From contig JAKCOZ010000001.1 in NCBI GenBank assembly GCA_022605955.1, positions 95,946,211-96,010,210 on the forward strand: a DNA stretch of 64,000 nt, read 5' to 3'. Positions 25,506 to 36,909 of the stretch are shown here, piece after piece (position 1 is the first letter of the stretch; the number at the start of each line of letters is the position of its first letter). The notes under the pieces are model-generated. The model ran no database searches. It was given only the letters and a program-made list of their open reading frames with translations, and was not told the DNA's origin. The position numbers and the translations under genes were made by a program. The DNA comes from Rallus limicola. Taxonomy: Eukaryota > Chordata > Aves > Gruiformes > Rallidae.

Positions 25506-26834
25506 CAGCTGCAATCATTTTCAGGATAATCTCCTAAAGGCGGCGTCTTTATTCAGCTACAGATGTCTTCATCTTGCATCCTGTTGGATTCCTCAGGCCT
25601 CACATTGCCTCTGCAGTCTGGTTTTATCCCTTTGAGTTGGTTTCTCAGTCATACCCTTCTTTGAAAGGTACTGACAAGCATTCAAAAGACGCTGAGGAAG
25701 AATTTATCTTACGGACATTCATCTCTTGGTTTCCAGTTTCATTTCAACAACACAAATACAACCTTGAAAAATGATCAGAAGATCCAATGTTTAAGTGGAC
25801 TACCAAGTACAAAGCGGTAGCAGAAATCTGGTTTCATAAAACAGTGCTCTCTTGTTTGTTTTCTACTGCCCACAACAACTTAATTGGTTTCTCCGGCTTC
25901 TCTCTTGATACAGTTATTACTTTGTTCTGTACAGAGTCAGACAGATTATTTATGAGGAAGCCCAGTGGCAGGGAAAGAGAATATTTCATATTTCATGTAG
26001 TTATACGTGGCTTAACATAAATCATCTTTTCAAAAGTTACTTATTTCCGATCTCTTCCACGTGTTCTGCTGTAGACTCAAGTCTTGCATATTTAGAGGTG
26101 ACTGGAGAGGAAATCATACATCAAAACTAGCTTTCCAGGGAACACAGATACAACAATCTCATAATCCAGAAAACACTGGTGCCTGCATGAAGGACTGCTG
26201 TAGCATGCAAACAACTAAAAAGGCTTTGTAGATCTTCAGTACCTTAAAAGAAAACATACTACCAGTTTCAAACTGGCTGCCCTACAATGGAGTGACCCTA
26301 CTGAAAAACACCAAGAAAACTGTGTCCAGCAAAGGAATCCACTTGTCAAGATGGAAAAATAACAGGGTTTATTGTTTTGGCTATGAAATGGCATTGTGGC
26401 TGAAAGTTGTGTGTTTTTCTTTTGTCTTAAGTGTCAGACAAAAAGATTCTGTTACAGGTATATATTCAGAACTATTTGGCTAATGCTTTCCCTACCACAA
26501 AACTGCTTTCTATGGTGCCTTGTTCTCAGAGAGCTTTAGCACATGCTTTTCACAAATAGTTTTTCTCTCCTCTTTGTTGGTAACAGGCAGTCAGAAACCA
26601 ATTTGTTTCCTAGCAAACAATGTATGTTTCAATTTCATTAAACTGATTTCATCACGTAAGAGGAAAATTTCAGCTTAATTTAAAAGTCTATGTTAACTGA
26701 TATGCTAATGCTACTTGTTATTAAAACTAAATATTATTTCTACACGAATTCTTTTTTCATTTGTTTAAAAAAGGACATCTGCTGTTATCCTGGTGCTGCC
26801 TTTGTGGTAAACACAGACACCTTTTGAAGAGGGG

Positions 26835-26871
26835 TTTTTTTTTTATTATTATTATCATTATTATTATTTTT
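26835..26871. repeat. T-run plus (ATT)n microsatellite
   Basis: Ten T are followed by about eight ATT units with one ATC interruption. It is simple low-complexity sequence. Confidence 0.9.
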
Positions 26872-28118
26872 GGCTAGGACCTCCATCCGTCACCCTTCTT
26901 TAACTGACATTTTTACCCCGTTATTATCCCTAATATATTCCACTGAGGGTTTTCTCTCACTGCAAAGAGGGGGAGGAGATCAGCCAAAGGCATACCCCCA
27001 ACAACTACTGCCTTCTAAGCCTGCTCACTAGTCAGAAGTGGGTCAAATGGTCCTCACATGAAAGCATCTAACAAGGTCCCAAAGGAGGCTTCCCTTTAGT
27101 GGCAGCAGTGAAAAACACTATTTCTCTTCAGAGAAGATGGATACCGTCTTCCTGTGCACAACCGAGGTACTGATACTTGCCACTTTGAACTTGTTATATT
27201 CATGGATGCTTTCTGAAATGCTTATATCATTTTGGGAATTAAGTCCCCGAGATCAGGGACTCTGAGCAGTTGAAAAAGATCTGTTCAGAAGCTGAAAATT
27301 CTGAAAATAATGGCATATAAGTTCGGCACTGATTTCCAGGAAAGCATTGAGGACAGCTTCAAATTACGTATTTTAAATTAATAAATCTTGAGGGTTTTTA
27401 ACCACATTCTGTGATGGCTGAATTTAATTCTCTCCCCATCCCCTCTTATTTTGAAACTACTTAGGCTTGGAGTCAGATCTCATAGTGGAGACTTCTTATG
27501 GCAATACAACAGGAGGGAATCTGAGGTGAAGCAAAACTAAACTGATAAAAGATAAAGGAGTAAACCAAATTATTTGACTCCTGCAGGATGGATGGATGCC
27601 AGGTTTTAGTAATTAGGGTCATATGTAAAGAACGAGGAGGATCAGATCAATTAAAGAAATAAACTGTGACAAAATTGCATCAAACTACTGATCCGCAGCT
27701 GAGCCAGAGGCTTTAGTGAAAAGAGTCCTTCACACAAAAGGGAAAATCTGACACTAATCATAGGATAAACCTCACGTACAATTGTGCATTAACACAGCAC
27801 ACAAGTCCGGCATTATCTCACGCACTTTTATGTGCTAGAACACTTGCAGGATCACTTATGAGCTACATGACTTCTTAGTCTCAGTAGAAGCTTTCTGCAC
27901 CAGAGGTCTACTTTCATCAGTTGCGCAGACAGTCACATAAATTGCTTAGACAGAAGTAAGCAATAAGCTTGCCTTTGAACGATGTTTTCAAACTATTCCA
28001 TTTTCACTTTTTTTTGGTCATCACAAAATAATAGCATTCAAATATATGCTTGCATATGAAAAAATAGAAAAAAGCTAAAAGAAAAGGTCATATGAGAAAA
28101 AAAGAGAGATGCCTCCCT

Positions 28119-28119
<1 letters not shown>

Positions 28120-28151
<32 letters not shown>
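28120..28151. repeat. (CA)15 microsatellite
   Basis: A perfect run of 15 AC units is flanked by CCTCCCTC and CCTGACTTT. It is likely to vary in length between individuals. Confidence 0.95.
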
Positions 28152-28153
<2 letters not shown>

Positions 28154-28261
28154 GACTTTAAATCCCATGAAATGAATGTTTAACTCAAGGATTTGCTGTT
28201 CATCTCGGTGCCCCTCAAGCCTGAGGCAGGATTAGGCCAGACTCATGTTTGAACAACTGGA

Positions 28262-28560
28262 GAAAATCAATGGATTTCACCTTATTAATAATTAAAAGAC
28301 TAATTCAGACTTTCAAGTGATTAAAACTGTGTACAAAATGTATTAATTATTGTAACTGGAAATGCACATGTGCAAAAGGTGCTCTGAAATAAGCAACGTA
28401 TTAAAGGAAAAGAATAATTTTCAGGGTATACTGCAGAAGTCAGAAGAGAAATAAACCATTTAGCATAGTGCTAATTAGGTATTTACATGTAGCTAAACAA
28501 ATACTTTACATGAACTTTAATGGAAACCTTAACTAATTCCTAGGTGATGTTACAACATGC
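28262..28560. promoter_or_regulatory. Candidate conserved non-coding element
   Basis: The motifs TTATTAATAATTAAAAG, GACTAATTCAG, AAGTGATTAAAAC, TATTAATTATTG, GTGCTAATTAGG and a CACATGTG E-box lie close together in repeat-free DNA with no open frame. The arrangement resembles homeobox-responsive enhancers. Conservation was not tested. Confidence 0.25.
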
Positions 28561-30719
28561 AGGGTAATTGAAAGCTGAACCACATTCTCTCACCAGCCTA
28601 TCTGCTGATAGTCTATTCCAACATTAAATAGACCATGGAAAGCATAAGAGAGGAAAATTACAATTACTGTACTAATGGAAATCTTTTAATAGTAGTAGCC
28701 ATCAGATAAGTGTTGAAGCAACTACTTGTATTTCTTCTTCTCCAGCTCTACCAACAGTTTCACACTGTAAGGGTCTTGCTTATTTGGGCACTATTAGATC
28801 ATAGCAGGACATCTGAAAGCTATGTTGAAACTTTAAGAAAGCCATTAGGTTTTTTTTCTGAAATAAATAGCTGCCCTACTTGCTGTCTCAATAAGGAAGC
28901 CACGAAACTACAACTTTGAAAGTTCAAATACCCTCGCGTGATTTAAGTTTTATTTCATTTACACATTGCCAGCACCATCTTTATGTGGCTATCTATGAAA
29001 GGGTCTTCTATGCCATTTAGTTTGGCCTTCTTTATATTGCAGAACAAGAAAAAAACCTCCTATGCTGCACAGACTTACAAATGTTACTTAAAATATTTCA
29101 GCCATTGAAGCATTCAAAGTGTGTGCTACAGACAGTCAGCAGAAGGCCAGAGTATGTATGGGTACTTTAAAAGCCACTAAACCTATTAGTGGAAACGTAC
29201 CTTGACAAGCCCATGAAAGCAAGCCAATATTCACACTGTCAAGAGAACCAGAAAATTCCCTTTTGTTGTAGGAAAAATTCTTTTCAAACTCCAAGCAGGA
29301 GAACAAGATACAAACTCAGCACTGAGAGGTTTCTTTGTACCCTTTCAGAACACATTTTCATTGTGCATCATGCACACAACTATAAGAAAACCTGCAGAAG
29401 GAATGGTAGACTAAAAGTGAGAAGTGTGGCCTTTGTATATATACACATACACACATATCCACTATAATATAAACATGTATGCACTGTAGGTATATATATA
29501 CACACGCATATATGCATGTAAACAGATCAATGCACTACAAAAGCTGGAACTCTTATCACAATTTACCTTACACATTGTATGGCTGCCCTGCCAGACCACA
29601 TTATACTCTTACAAAGTTTCCATACAGTTAAGCCTTGTGCCACAGATCTAGGCTGCATAAATCACCATGATAGATAAGTCAAATGATCCCATCAAGCCAG
29701 CTGCCAAAAGGAGGACAAACATTTAGTGGAGCAGGAAGCACTGTTCCAAGTTCTGCACTCAAGCCCTCTCCCTGTGCTAGCTGAACCAGCAGTTTGTCTG
29801 TCTGTATCTCATTAGACCAGGATGTTTGAGCAGCTGCTTGAAAAGTTTTCAGAAATGCAATGTTGGTTTGATAAAATCGAAATCTACTTCCTGTGTCAGC
29901 ATCCCACATTGCTCTGAACAAAATCTGTACTTGCTGCATTGAGGTCAGGCTTAGCCCTTCTGCTTTTTTTCACCAGAAAGCCACACTTGTCTCTCGTCTT
30001 TCTGGCAAGAGTTAACGAGCCACTCCTGCCATAATGAATCAGCAGGAATCAGTAAGCATCTCCACAGAAAAGTATAACACTTGCTAACAAGACAGATCTA
30101 CAGAAGAAACCTTTGCCCTGCTATGCAGTGGATTTTTTATTTATTATTCCAATTTAATTTGGAGTGCACAGATGACAAGAATCTAGGAAAATGGGAAGAC
30201 TTAAGAGTCTTTATATCCCTCAGGAAAAACTATTTAGCTTTTTTCTTTCTCTTGTACACATCACTACTGTATTATTAGCTGTACAAGATCACAATATAAA
30301 AACAACATATAGGGATTCATGTATCTGAATTAGAGATAAAGGCATAGCAACTTCTCATAAGATCCTGCCTTTCGCCATTTCCCTGCCAATCCCAATTTTA
30401 TTTTTCAAACTCCTCACTAGCATGCTACCTACTTCTGCCTGGACCAAAGTATTACCATCTAGCCCATAATTACCCATCTGGAATTATAAAAATTATTGTG
30501 GTGTAGGAAAAATTCTATCAAAGAGACAGTCAAGTGAAATTGAAGTTGGCAATTCACAGAATATGTGTAGAAATTGCATCTGAGATGCTGTAAAACTGCT
30601 GACTTGACCAAAGAAAAGGAAAAAAAAAGAAAATTAATATAAAGGAAATGAAACGCATCACTGAGGGATTTGATAGTGAGAAAGCCCAAGTTAATGACAA
30701 ATGCAGACGAGATCATTGG
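28561..30719. other. Unique non-coding sequence
   Basis: Reading frames do not exceed 92 codons. A TA/CA-rich low-complexity stretch at 29,435-29,520 is listed separately. No gene or transposon was recognised. Confidence 0.6.
29435..29520. repeat. TA/CA-rich low-complexity stretch
   Basis: Imperfect GTATATATACACATACACACATAT-like and TATATATACACACGCATATATGCATG-like runs are separated by about 35 bases of less regular sequence. This is the same class of microsatellite as those at 12.0, 48.6 and 55.5 kb. Confidence 0.8.
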
Positions 30720-31085
30720 GCAGTGGATTTAAAACCCTGCAAGGCATAATGCTGCCAATAGCTAAGGCTTTGGCAGGCTTCTATACATGCAATTGACATG
30801 CAATTCCATGGTTTCAATGATGACCTAAAACTGTTAAATCCCCCTTCCATTTAAGAGTTACTTTTCAGGAATTGCACTCCTTCACAAAGATTTTTACAGT
30901 TTCCATTTGGTACACTGAGAGAGGGTTGTTTTTTTCCTGATTTACAGTCAATTTGCTGTGAAGAGCTTGCTGTAAAAAGACATAAAGCTTAGAGCTGCGA
31001 TAATGTCCCAGCTCAAAGTGGAATTTGGCATTTATGCTCAACAGAGTAAGAAAGATATCAACAAGTATCGTCCACAAAACTTTCC
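30720..31085. promoter_or_regulatory. Candidate regulatory stretch with tandem ATGCAATT sites
   Basis: An 11-base unit ACATGCAATT(G/C) is present twice in direct tandem (30,785-30,795 and 30,796-30,806), giving two ATGCAATT motifs of C/EBP or POU half-site type exactly one helical turn apart. The surrounding DNA has no repeat. A 70-codon minus-strand frame (30,865-31,077) shows no recognisable motif. The function is inferred only. Confidence 0.2.
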
Positions 31086-34000
31086 AGCTTTCCTTTTGCC
31101 GTTTTGCAAAATAGCCCTTTTCCTTCCTTAGAAAATATAAATTGTAAAGAAAACCTGTGCTGGAAACAGTGACATTATTACTTTGACTTGGTTTATCCTA
31201 TTGGTATCTTCACTAGCTGGCTATCACAAATTAACATAATTTAGAAAATAAAATGAACATCCAGCACATACAAAGAGCTACAGAATGATTATACTTGATC
31301 TTCACAAGCATTAAAAATATTTTAGTACTGGAAGTGGATGCTAATTCCTGTACTGAAAGAATGTCCAGACATACAGTAGGTCATTATAAACAGTAGAAAC
31401 CCTACGGAATTAAATAACTGAACTTCCACTGATTCCAACAGAGTTGGATTTCATCCACAGCAAGTGCTTGTTCCTTTAACATTTCACAGTTAAAAGGGCT
31501 CTGCCTACCTGTGAAGCCTATCATAGTCTAAGACAAAGAGAACATAAATATTTAACAACTTTTTACCACTGTTTAATTATTGTTATCCTTCTTCTGTTCT
31601 GTGTCTTTCTTGTTCTTTAAATTTATGGATATCTTTGAACAGCCCAGATTTTGCTTCAGCTTTGCTCATTTGCTTCAGTGTAAATGGGGATTGATTCCAG
31701 TGAAGATTAGGAGAACTATTTTTCCACACTTTGTAGGCATGTGAATAACAGTTACTGCTCGAACAGTATGATCATATGATTATTTGTCCTTTTCCAGGGA
31801 GTGTTACTCAGCAGCAAAGCCCTTCATCTGACAAAATCTGTGCCTCCTGCTCAGCAGATCTCCAAAAACACATCAGCAAACTGTTGCATGCTTTTCAGAG
31901 GTTTCCTGCCCAACACTGGGTTGTATTCAATGCCTTTATGCCCTGTTTTAAACAGCATGTACAGGGTTATCCTGCTGAAGCATCAGCAATGAGGCTAAAA
32001 ATCTTCCTACAGAGATACAATGAGATTTCAGATTGCTTATATACCATATGGAGACAGCGTGCTACAAAGGCAGCAAGAGAAGGATCCAAAAGACATCAAG
32101 AGGAAGCTGTCGGGGCCTGGTGGCAAGGCCAGGCTCCCTGCTGGCCCCCCACAGCCAGGCCAGGCCTGCAGATGTGAGGCTCTGGGACACCTCAGCGGCC
32201 CTGACACTGCTACCTGCACTGCCCAGTCCTGAACATGGGCTCTGGCATGGTGGAAAGAAAGGGGTGGATGGGTGGAAGAGCCTTATTTTTTCTCTTTGCA
32301 GATTTGTGCTTGCCCGTATGACTAGACCTCATTCCAAAGGGCAGTGAACAGTAAGCCTGGCAATCTGCCACAGCTGAAGCTTAAATGGATTTTGGAAACA
32401 CTCCATAATATGCAATTCTGACCACTTAAGGCCATCCTGACACTAAAGCACCAAATATCTACACTCAGTTTGAGAGCTACAGAGCTCATGCAACAACTGC
32501 TGTTTCCCTCCTGTTCCTGCTCTCATTTTGCTGCCACAGTTGTGCCAGAGCAGTAGTTTGTGGGACCACACCATGACACAGCTCAGGAGACTTCATCTAC
32601 CAAATGTCCTCTTGTGTCCTTTCTAAAAAATATGCAGAGTGACTGCTCGGGGGAACTGATCCGTGGTTCACAGCGTGGGGCCAGGAACACGTCTGCCAGC
32701 ACACCTGAGAAAGCCAGGGTGCCATAGGCTGGCAAGAAACCATGAATGCAGCAACATTCTCAGAGGGTACTACTGCCAACCATGGTAACTTGCTCTTAAT
32801 TACAGGCTGCCTAGCATAGCCTTTCCATATTTCCTTAAAAACTGCCTTTGTCATAGCTTTTTCTCTAGTACCACCGCCCCAAACTGTAATTGGTCTGCTC
32901 TTCCAAAGTCAAATCTCCCTTCTCTAGTCCTACAGTTATCTAATCATCTCTTTCTTATGCTCTGGTCTCCTGCATTCTTTTATTTGCTATGCTTTATTCT
33001 CCTTTTAAATTTTAAATGAACATTTTAAATGAAATAGAACAATTACATTAGTGCACAGAAGTTATGTCATGCTTTAGCACTGCATAACAATCAAACAGCT
33101 TACTGGTTGCTCAACTTACAGCTCACAAGGGAATGCTTGAAATATACGCTGCAGAAAACGACTCTTAAAAACAAAAACCTTTCAGTAATTACATTCAAAG
33201 GTGGCATGTTAAAAAAAAAACAAAAACACAACACAAACCCAAACCATCAGGATTTCAGTAAAGATTGGAAATTCACTATATTCTCCTTGGCCAGTAGTTT
33301 ATCATATCGAACTACGCTGCTTTTATATGCCAAACCAGTAAGCCATTTCTGACTGGTCTGCCCTCAGGTCCAAAGCCTGGCTCCACCAAAGAAATTGGCA
33401 CCAATCCTGCCTTAAACATGACCATGTTTAGTTTGTGCATGGCAAGACAGCAGAGCTATTTAATCGGTCCCTAGGCTGCATGCTGCACTGCAGCGACTCG
33501 AGGCAACCTGAGGAAAAGATTTGGGCAGGTGGGTTTAAAAGAAACTATCTAAAAACTAAAATGGGGGAAATGGGAGTTTCAGAAAGACGGTCTTTATGTA
33601 AAGTGGCTGTATGGCTGCCTTCCCTCTGATGCTATCTCAGTGCACTACCTACAAGAACACTTTCTTCATTTTTTTTCTTTAAAAAGATTTCGCTTTAAGT
33701 AGTCACAGGTCCAAGCTTGTGATTATCTAGCAGTGGGTGTTGTATATGCTGTAGTACTTGCCTCAAGGGAATGACAAATGTCAGTAAGATGCAAAAAATA
33801 GACCCAGTGTGAAATCAAAGGAATACAGGAAGTTTAGAAGGCATCATTTAAGAGCTCCTCACGCAGAGTTGCTCAACTGAAAACAGCTATGCAATATACC
33901 TCAGAAGATCTAAGTGAGACACAAGAGACTGAAAATCTGATAATGGCTTTAAGGGCTGGCAGGGCATCCTGGAATACTTTAAACGTCCTATAGATTCCAT

Positions 34001-34754
34001 GGAAACAGGAAATGTAAGGACACTGTCTTAAGTATTTTAAATGTCTGATTTATGAAGAATTCAGGAGAAAACACCGGTGTCTTATTAAGGAAAAAAAATT
34101 ACCCTGTGATCTCAAAGTCTTTGAGTCAAAGGGAAAAAAAGGGCATCAAAAGACCAGGGTTTATCACACTTGCCACTTGGGACTGCGCTAATCAGCAGAG
34201 GGAAACAGAAGCACATTCATCTTTGCACAGACTCGCCACTGAAATAATCTCTGCAACACCCACTGCTCTGATAAAAAGGACACTTTAGCCTAACACAGCT
34301 TTAAGGCCAAGCCGTACATGAAAACAAAGCACGGTTATTTCTGTTACTTCTTTGGTTTCCCCAAAATCCCCATCTGCTGGTTTTCTTTAACATTTTTTTT
34401 CTTTCAACTCTTGTCTCCTTTGTATTCCTTTCTTTTTCAGATCCTCAATTTTATGCATTGTTGAAACCATTTGCCCTTACTTTTCTCTTTATTTCTGCAG
34501 CTCTGATCACCAAAATCATACCTCTTCTTCCTCTGAAAGAATCCAAATCCAAACATCTCAATGCTATGACATATACAATTAGCTTTTTTCCCCTAAAAAT
34601 AAATATTAAAGAAAAATACAACTATGCTGTCTATAGCTTCTGTTTTATGACAGATTCAAGGACACAGATTCAAATTAGGACTTTGGTAGATCATACAGAT
34701 GCAAAATCTAAACTCCTAAATTACTTTAGGAGCCTGAATATTATGATAAAATGG
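31086..34754. other. Unique non-coding sequence with one GC-rich patch
   Basis: The part 32,070-32,235 is GC-rich, with short inverted repeats around GGCCAGG and CTGGCC. Except for the exon candidate at 31.8 kb, nothing coding is supported. An A-rich, AC-mixed run lies at about 33,211-33,243. No transposon was recognised. Confidence 0.55.
31798..32177 (+). other. Possible unrecognised exon (weak)
   Basis: A strong-looking acceptor (pyrimidine-rich TTTGTCCTTTTCCAG, ending at 31,797) is followed by an open frame to a stop at 32,175-32,177. The frame also opens from an ATG at 31,776, 133 codons in all. The product has two Cys pairs and a mixed amphipathic middle part, but I recognise no family. 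Its second half lies in a GC-rich patch where several frames are open, which weakens the case. No promoter, poly-A signal or partner exon was identified. It could be a lineage-specific terminal exon, an lncRNA exon or chance. Confidence 0.15.
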
Positions 34755-34860
34755 TACACACACACAAAAAGAAAAAAAAAAAAACAAAAAAGAAAAAAAG
34801 GACAAGCTGGGTAAAAAAAAAGAATGGGGATGCAAAAAAAAAAAAAAGTAAAAAAAAGTA
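34755..34860. repeat. A-rich low-complexity tract
   Basis: A short (CA)5 leads into several A runs (up to 14) interrupted by G, C and short GC-containing words. It lies 60 bases before the 3' end of the CR1 copy, but CR1 elements end in octamer repeats and not poly-A, so the two are probably unrelated. Reading frames across it code mostly for Lys (+) or Phe (-) and are artefacts. Confidence 0.9.
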
Positions 34861-34920
34861 TGTATTTCATCAACAAAGCCTACTATCATTTTCTTTGGCA
34901 TACCAGAAGCAACATTTCCC

Positions 34921-35695
34921 ATGGATAGAATGGTTTGGGTTGCAAGGGACTTCAAAGACCATCTATGTCCAACCCCCTGCTATGGGCAGGGACACCCTCC
35001 ACTAGCCCAGGTTGCCCAAAGCCCCATCCAACCTGGCCTTGAACACTGCCAGGGAGGTGGCAACTACAGTTTCTCTGGGCAGCCTGTGCCAGTGCCTCAC
35101 CACTCCCACACTAAATATTTTCTTCCTACTATCTAATCTAAACCTACCTGCTTTCAGCTTAAGGCCATTTCCCCTTGTCCTATCACCACACTCCCTGATA
35201 AACCGCCCCTCTCCTGCTTTTCTGAAGGCTCCTTTAGGTACGGGAAGGCTATCTTCTCAGAGCCTTTTCTTCAGGCTGAACAAGCCCAACTCTATCAGCC
35301 TGTCTTCACAGGAAAGGTGCTCTAGCCCTCTGATCCTTTTTATGGCTCTCCTCTAGACTCACTCCCATACGTCCATGTCTTCCTTAGGTAGGGAACCCCA
35401 TAGCTGGATGCAGTACTTAAGGTGGGGTCTCACAAGAGCAGAGGGGCAGAATCACCTCCCTCGATCAGCTGGTCATGTTTTTTTTGATGCCTTGCAGGAT
35501 GCAGTTGGCTTTCTGGGCTACAAGTGCATTTGCTGGCTCCTGTTGAGCTTGTCTTATCAACCAACACAGTAAGTCCTTCTCCTCAGGGATGCTCTCAATC
35601 CATTTTCTGCCCAGACTCTAGTTGTGCTTTGGTTTGTGCCAACACAGATGAAAGACTGTGCACTTCATGAGGTACACACAGGCAATTGGAAGTGT
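34921..35695 (-). mobile_element. CR1 LINE, 5'-truncated copy
   Basis: Read on the - strand this ends in the avian CR1 3' terminus: GACATAGATGGTCTTTGAAG, CCCTTGCAACCCAAACC and ATTCTATCCAT. Upstream, in antisense, are the familiar blocks for 'GGGCAGGGACACC', 'AACACTGCCAGGGAGG', 'GGGCAGCCTGTGCCAGTGCCTCACCAC', 'TAATCTAAACCTACC', 'CCCCTTGTCCTATC' and 'GGAACCCCATAGCTGGATGCAG'. The 5' part (35,450-35,695) is more diverged and has lost some bases; the last clear block is CACTTCATGAGGTACACAC at about 35,660-35,680. The copy is truncated and broken by stops, so it cannot move. It appears younger than the relics at 21.7 and 24.3 kb. The overlapping + strand reading frames between 34,751 and 35,572 are antisense shadows. 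Confidence 0.9.
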
Positions 35696-36487
35696 CATAA
35701 AAAAGGATCCCTGTGGTTGTTCTACCTATGGATATGCCTTTTCCAGATTTGAAATACAGAATACTGCCTTTCAATTCCTTCAGAAAGCCTTTAACCATAT
35801 AGCTCATTTCACTCTAGAAGAGTAACATCAATGAATAGAGTACTTTAGCCTAAAACTTGGGGTATGGAGAAATTAGTAAGAACCTTTTGTGCAAACTCAC
35901 AGCATTTTTATTTGAACATTACAAGCAAAACACTACCCATTATATCCAAAGCGGACACCTGACTGTCATAAACAGAACAGTACAGCTGATAAAAACTAAC
36001 CTCTCCACATCAATAGCCCTCCCTTACTTTGTCACCATGTAATCCCACCTGAAATAAACATGGGAATTGGATTAAACTGGTTGTCATTATGTTTTCTGTC
36101 CTATTTTTTAGATCTAAAGGTCAGCAACAACCATTTTCGGGACCAAAGCCTCTTGCTAACCAGGAAGCAAATGTGAACAATAGAAATCCTACATTAAATA
36201 CTTCAAAGTTTTAATGAAATTCAAAGTAACTGTTGTTATTTGGACACAACTGTTGTATTAATTTTAGGTCATGTCAACTTTACAGCTATCCAGGAGTTTC
36301 AAATTACTTAGAATTGTTTCTTAACAAATTAAAAAAATAAACTATAACAAAATAGTTGTGCTAGACAAAGTACTGGAAATGCTATCATGCAGACCTAAGA
36401 TGACCACACTTTCTACTTTTTTTGAACTACTAATAATTCTTCAAATATCTTGAGGATCTTAATTCAGTGTAGTAGAAGTGAATGTAT
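35696..36487. other. Unique AT-rich spacer between CR1 and LTR
   Basis: No gene or repeat was recognised. Reading frames are short (61-70 codons). The sequence from 35,700 to about 35,790 may be a further, very diverged continuation of the CR1, but I cannot support this base by base. Confidence 0.55.
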
Positions 36488-36492
36488 TATAG
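36488..36492. repeat. Target-site duplication of the solo LTR (left copy)
   Basis: TATAG lies directly before the TGTCG end of the LTR and is repeated exactly at 37,081-37,085. A 5-base duplication is usual for ERVL-type insertions, and for some other retroviruses, and fixes the element borders. Confidence 0.9.
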
Positions 36493-36567
36493 TGTCGTGG
36501 TTTCACCCCGGCTTGGGCCGAGATCCACGCAGCTGCCTGCTCCTTAAAGTAAAAGAGCAGGAGAAAA

Positions 36568-36600
36568 GGGAAAAAGGGGAGGGGGGAAACAAGGGAAGGG
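36568..36600 (+). other. G-quadruplex-prone purine tract in the LTR
   Basis: Runs of GGG, GGGG, GGGGGG, GGG and GGG separated by 1-6 bases fit the G3+N1-7 quadruplex rule. The wider tract 36,545-36,613 is almost purely purine on the + strand, so the retroviral-sense strand is pyrimidine-rich here. Confidence 0.6.
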
Positions 36601-36796
36601 AAAAGGAAGGGGCAAATAACTCCAAAACCAAGAAACTAAGAGGCCCGTGGGTTGGGATAAGGATAGTTTACTAAGATAACAGAAAAATAAAATATATAAA
36701 ATGCTAACAGGACTATAGAGCAAAAGAATATGAAAATACTGATACACAATGCAGTTTCTCACCGAACCACACAACTCAGGCCGTACCACCCAGAGC

Positions 36797-36857
36797 CGTC
36801 CCGGAACCCGACCGTCCCCCAAGACCCTCGCGTCCCGGCCGCTCGCGTCCCGGAACC
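36797..36857 (-). other. CpG-rich, C-rich core of the LTR with direct repeats
   Basis: The C runs at 36,800-36,802, 36,807-36,809, 36,816-36,820 and 36,825-36,827 make a quadruplex motif on the - strand. The 12-mer CTCGCGTCCCGG is present twice (36,827-36,838 and 36,842-36,853) and GTCCCGGAACC twice (36,799-36,809 and 36,847-36,857). It is the most CpG-dense segment in the window and is likely a methylation target. By position it would fall near the middle of the LTR. Confidence 0.6.
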
Positions 36858-36883
36858 GCCCCTTCTTCCTCCCATCCGCCCCC

Positions 36884-36909
36884 CTTTATCCTGGGCAGGA
36901 CGTAATTGG
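36884..36909 (-). promoter_or_regulatory. Possible LTR promoter elements (CCAAT and TATA-like)
   Basis: On the - strand, the retroviral sense, CCAAT (36,905-36,909) is followed about 20 bases later by GATAAAG (36,884-36,890) and then the GC-rich segment. The order CCAAT, TATA-like box, start region is usual for an LTR promoter. GATAAAG is a weak TATA match, and whether it is active is unknown. Confidence 0.35.

Larger units (their letters stand above)
24341..28119. other. Unique non-coding sequence
   Basis: No gene was recognised. A T-run followed by (ATT)n lies at 26,835-26,871. A CTCF-like match at 25,491-25,505 is listed separately. Reading frames reach only 91 codons (25,239-25,514, -), in a locally GC-richer patch. 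Confidence 0.55.

Noticed and set aside
31801..32347. Additional overlapping frames around 32.0-32.3 kb on both strands
   Set aside because: All frames are open because the patch is GC-rich. Only the frame tied to the acceptor at 31,797 was kept, as a weak candidate.
34751..35572. Several + strand reading frames (up to 114 codons) in the 34.7-35.6 kb stretch
   Set aside because: They run antisense through a CR1 LINE copy and an A-rich tract. The apparent proteins are translations of the repeat.
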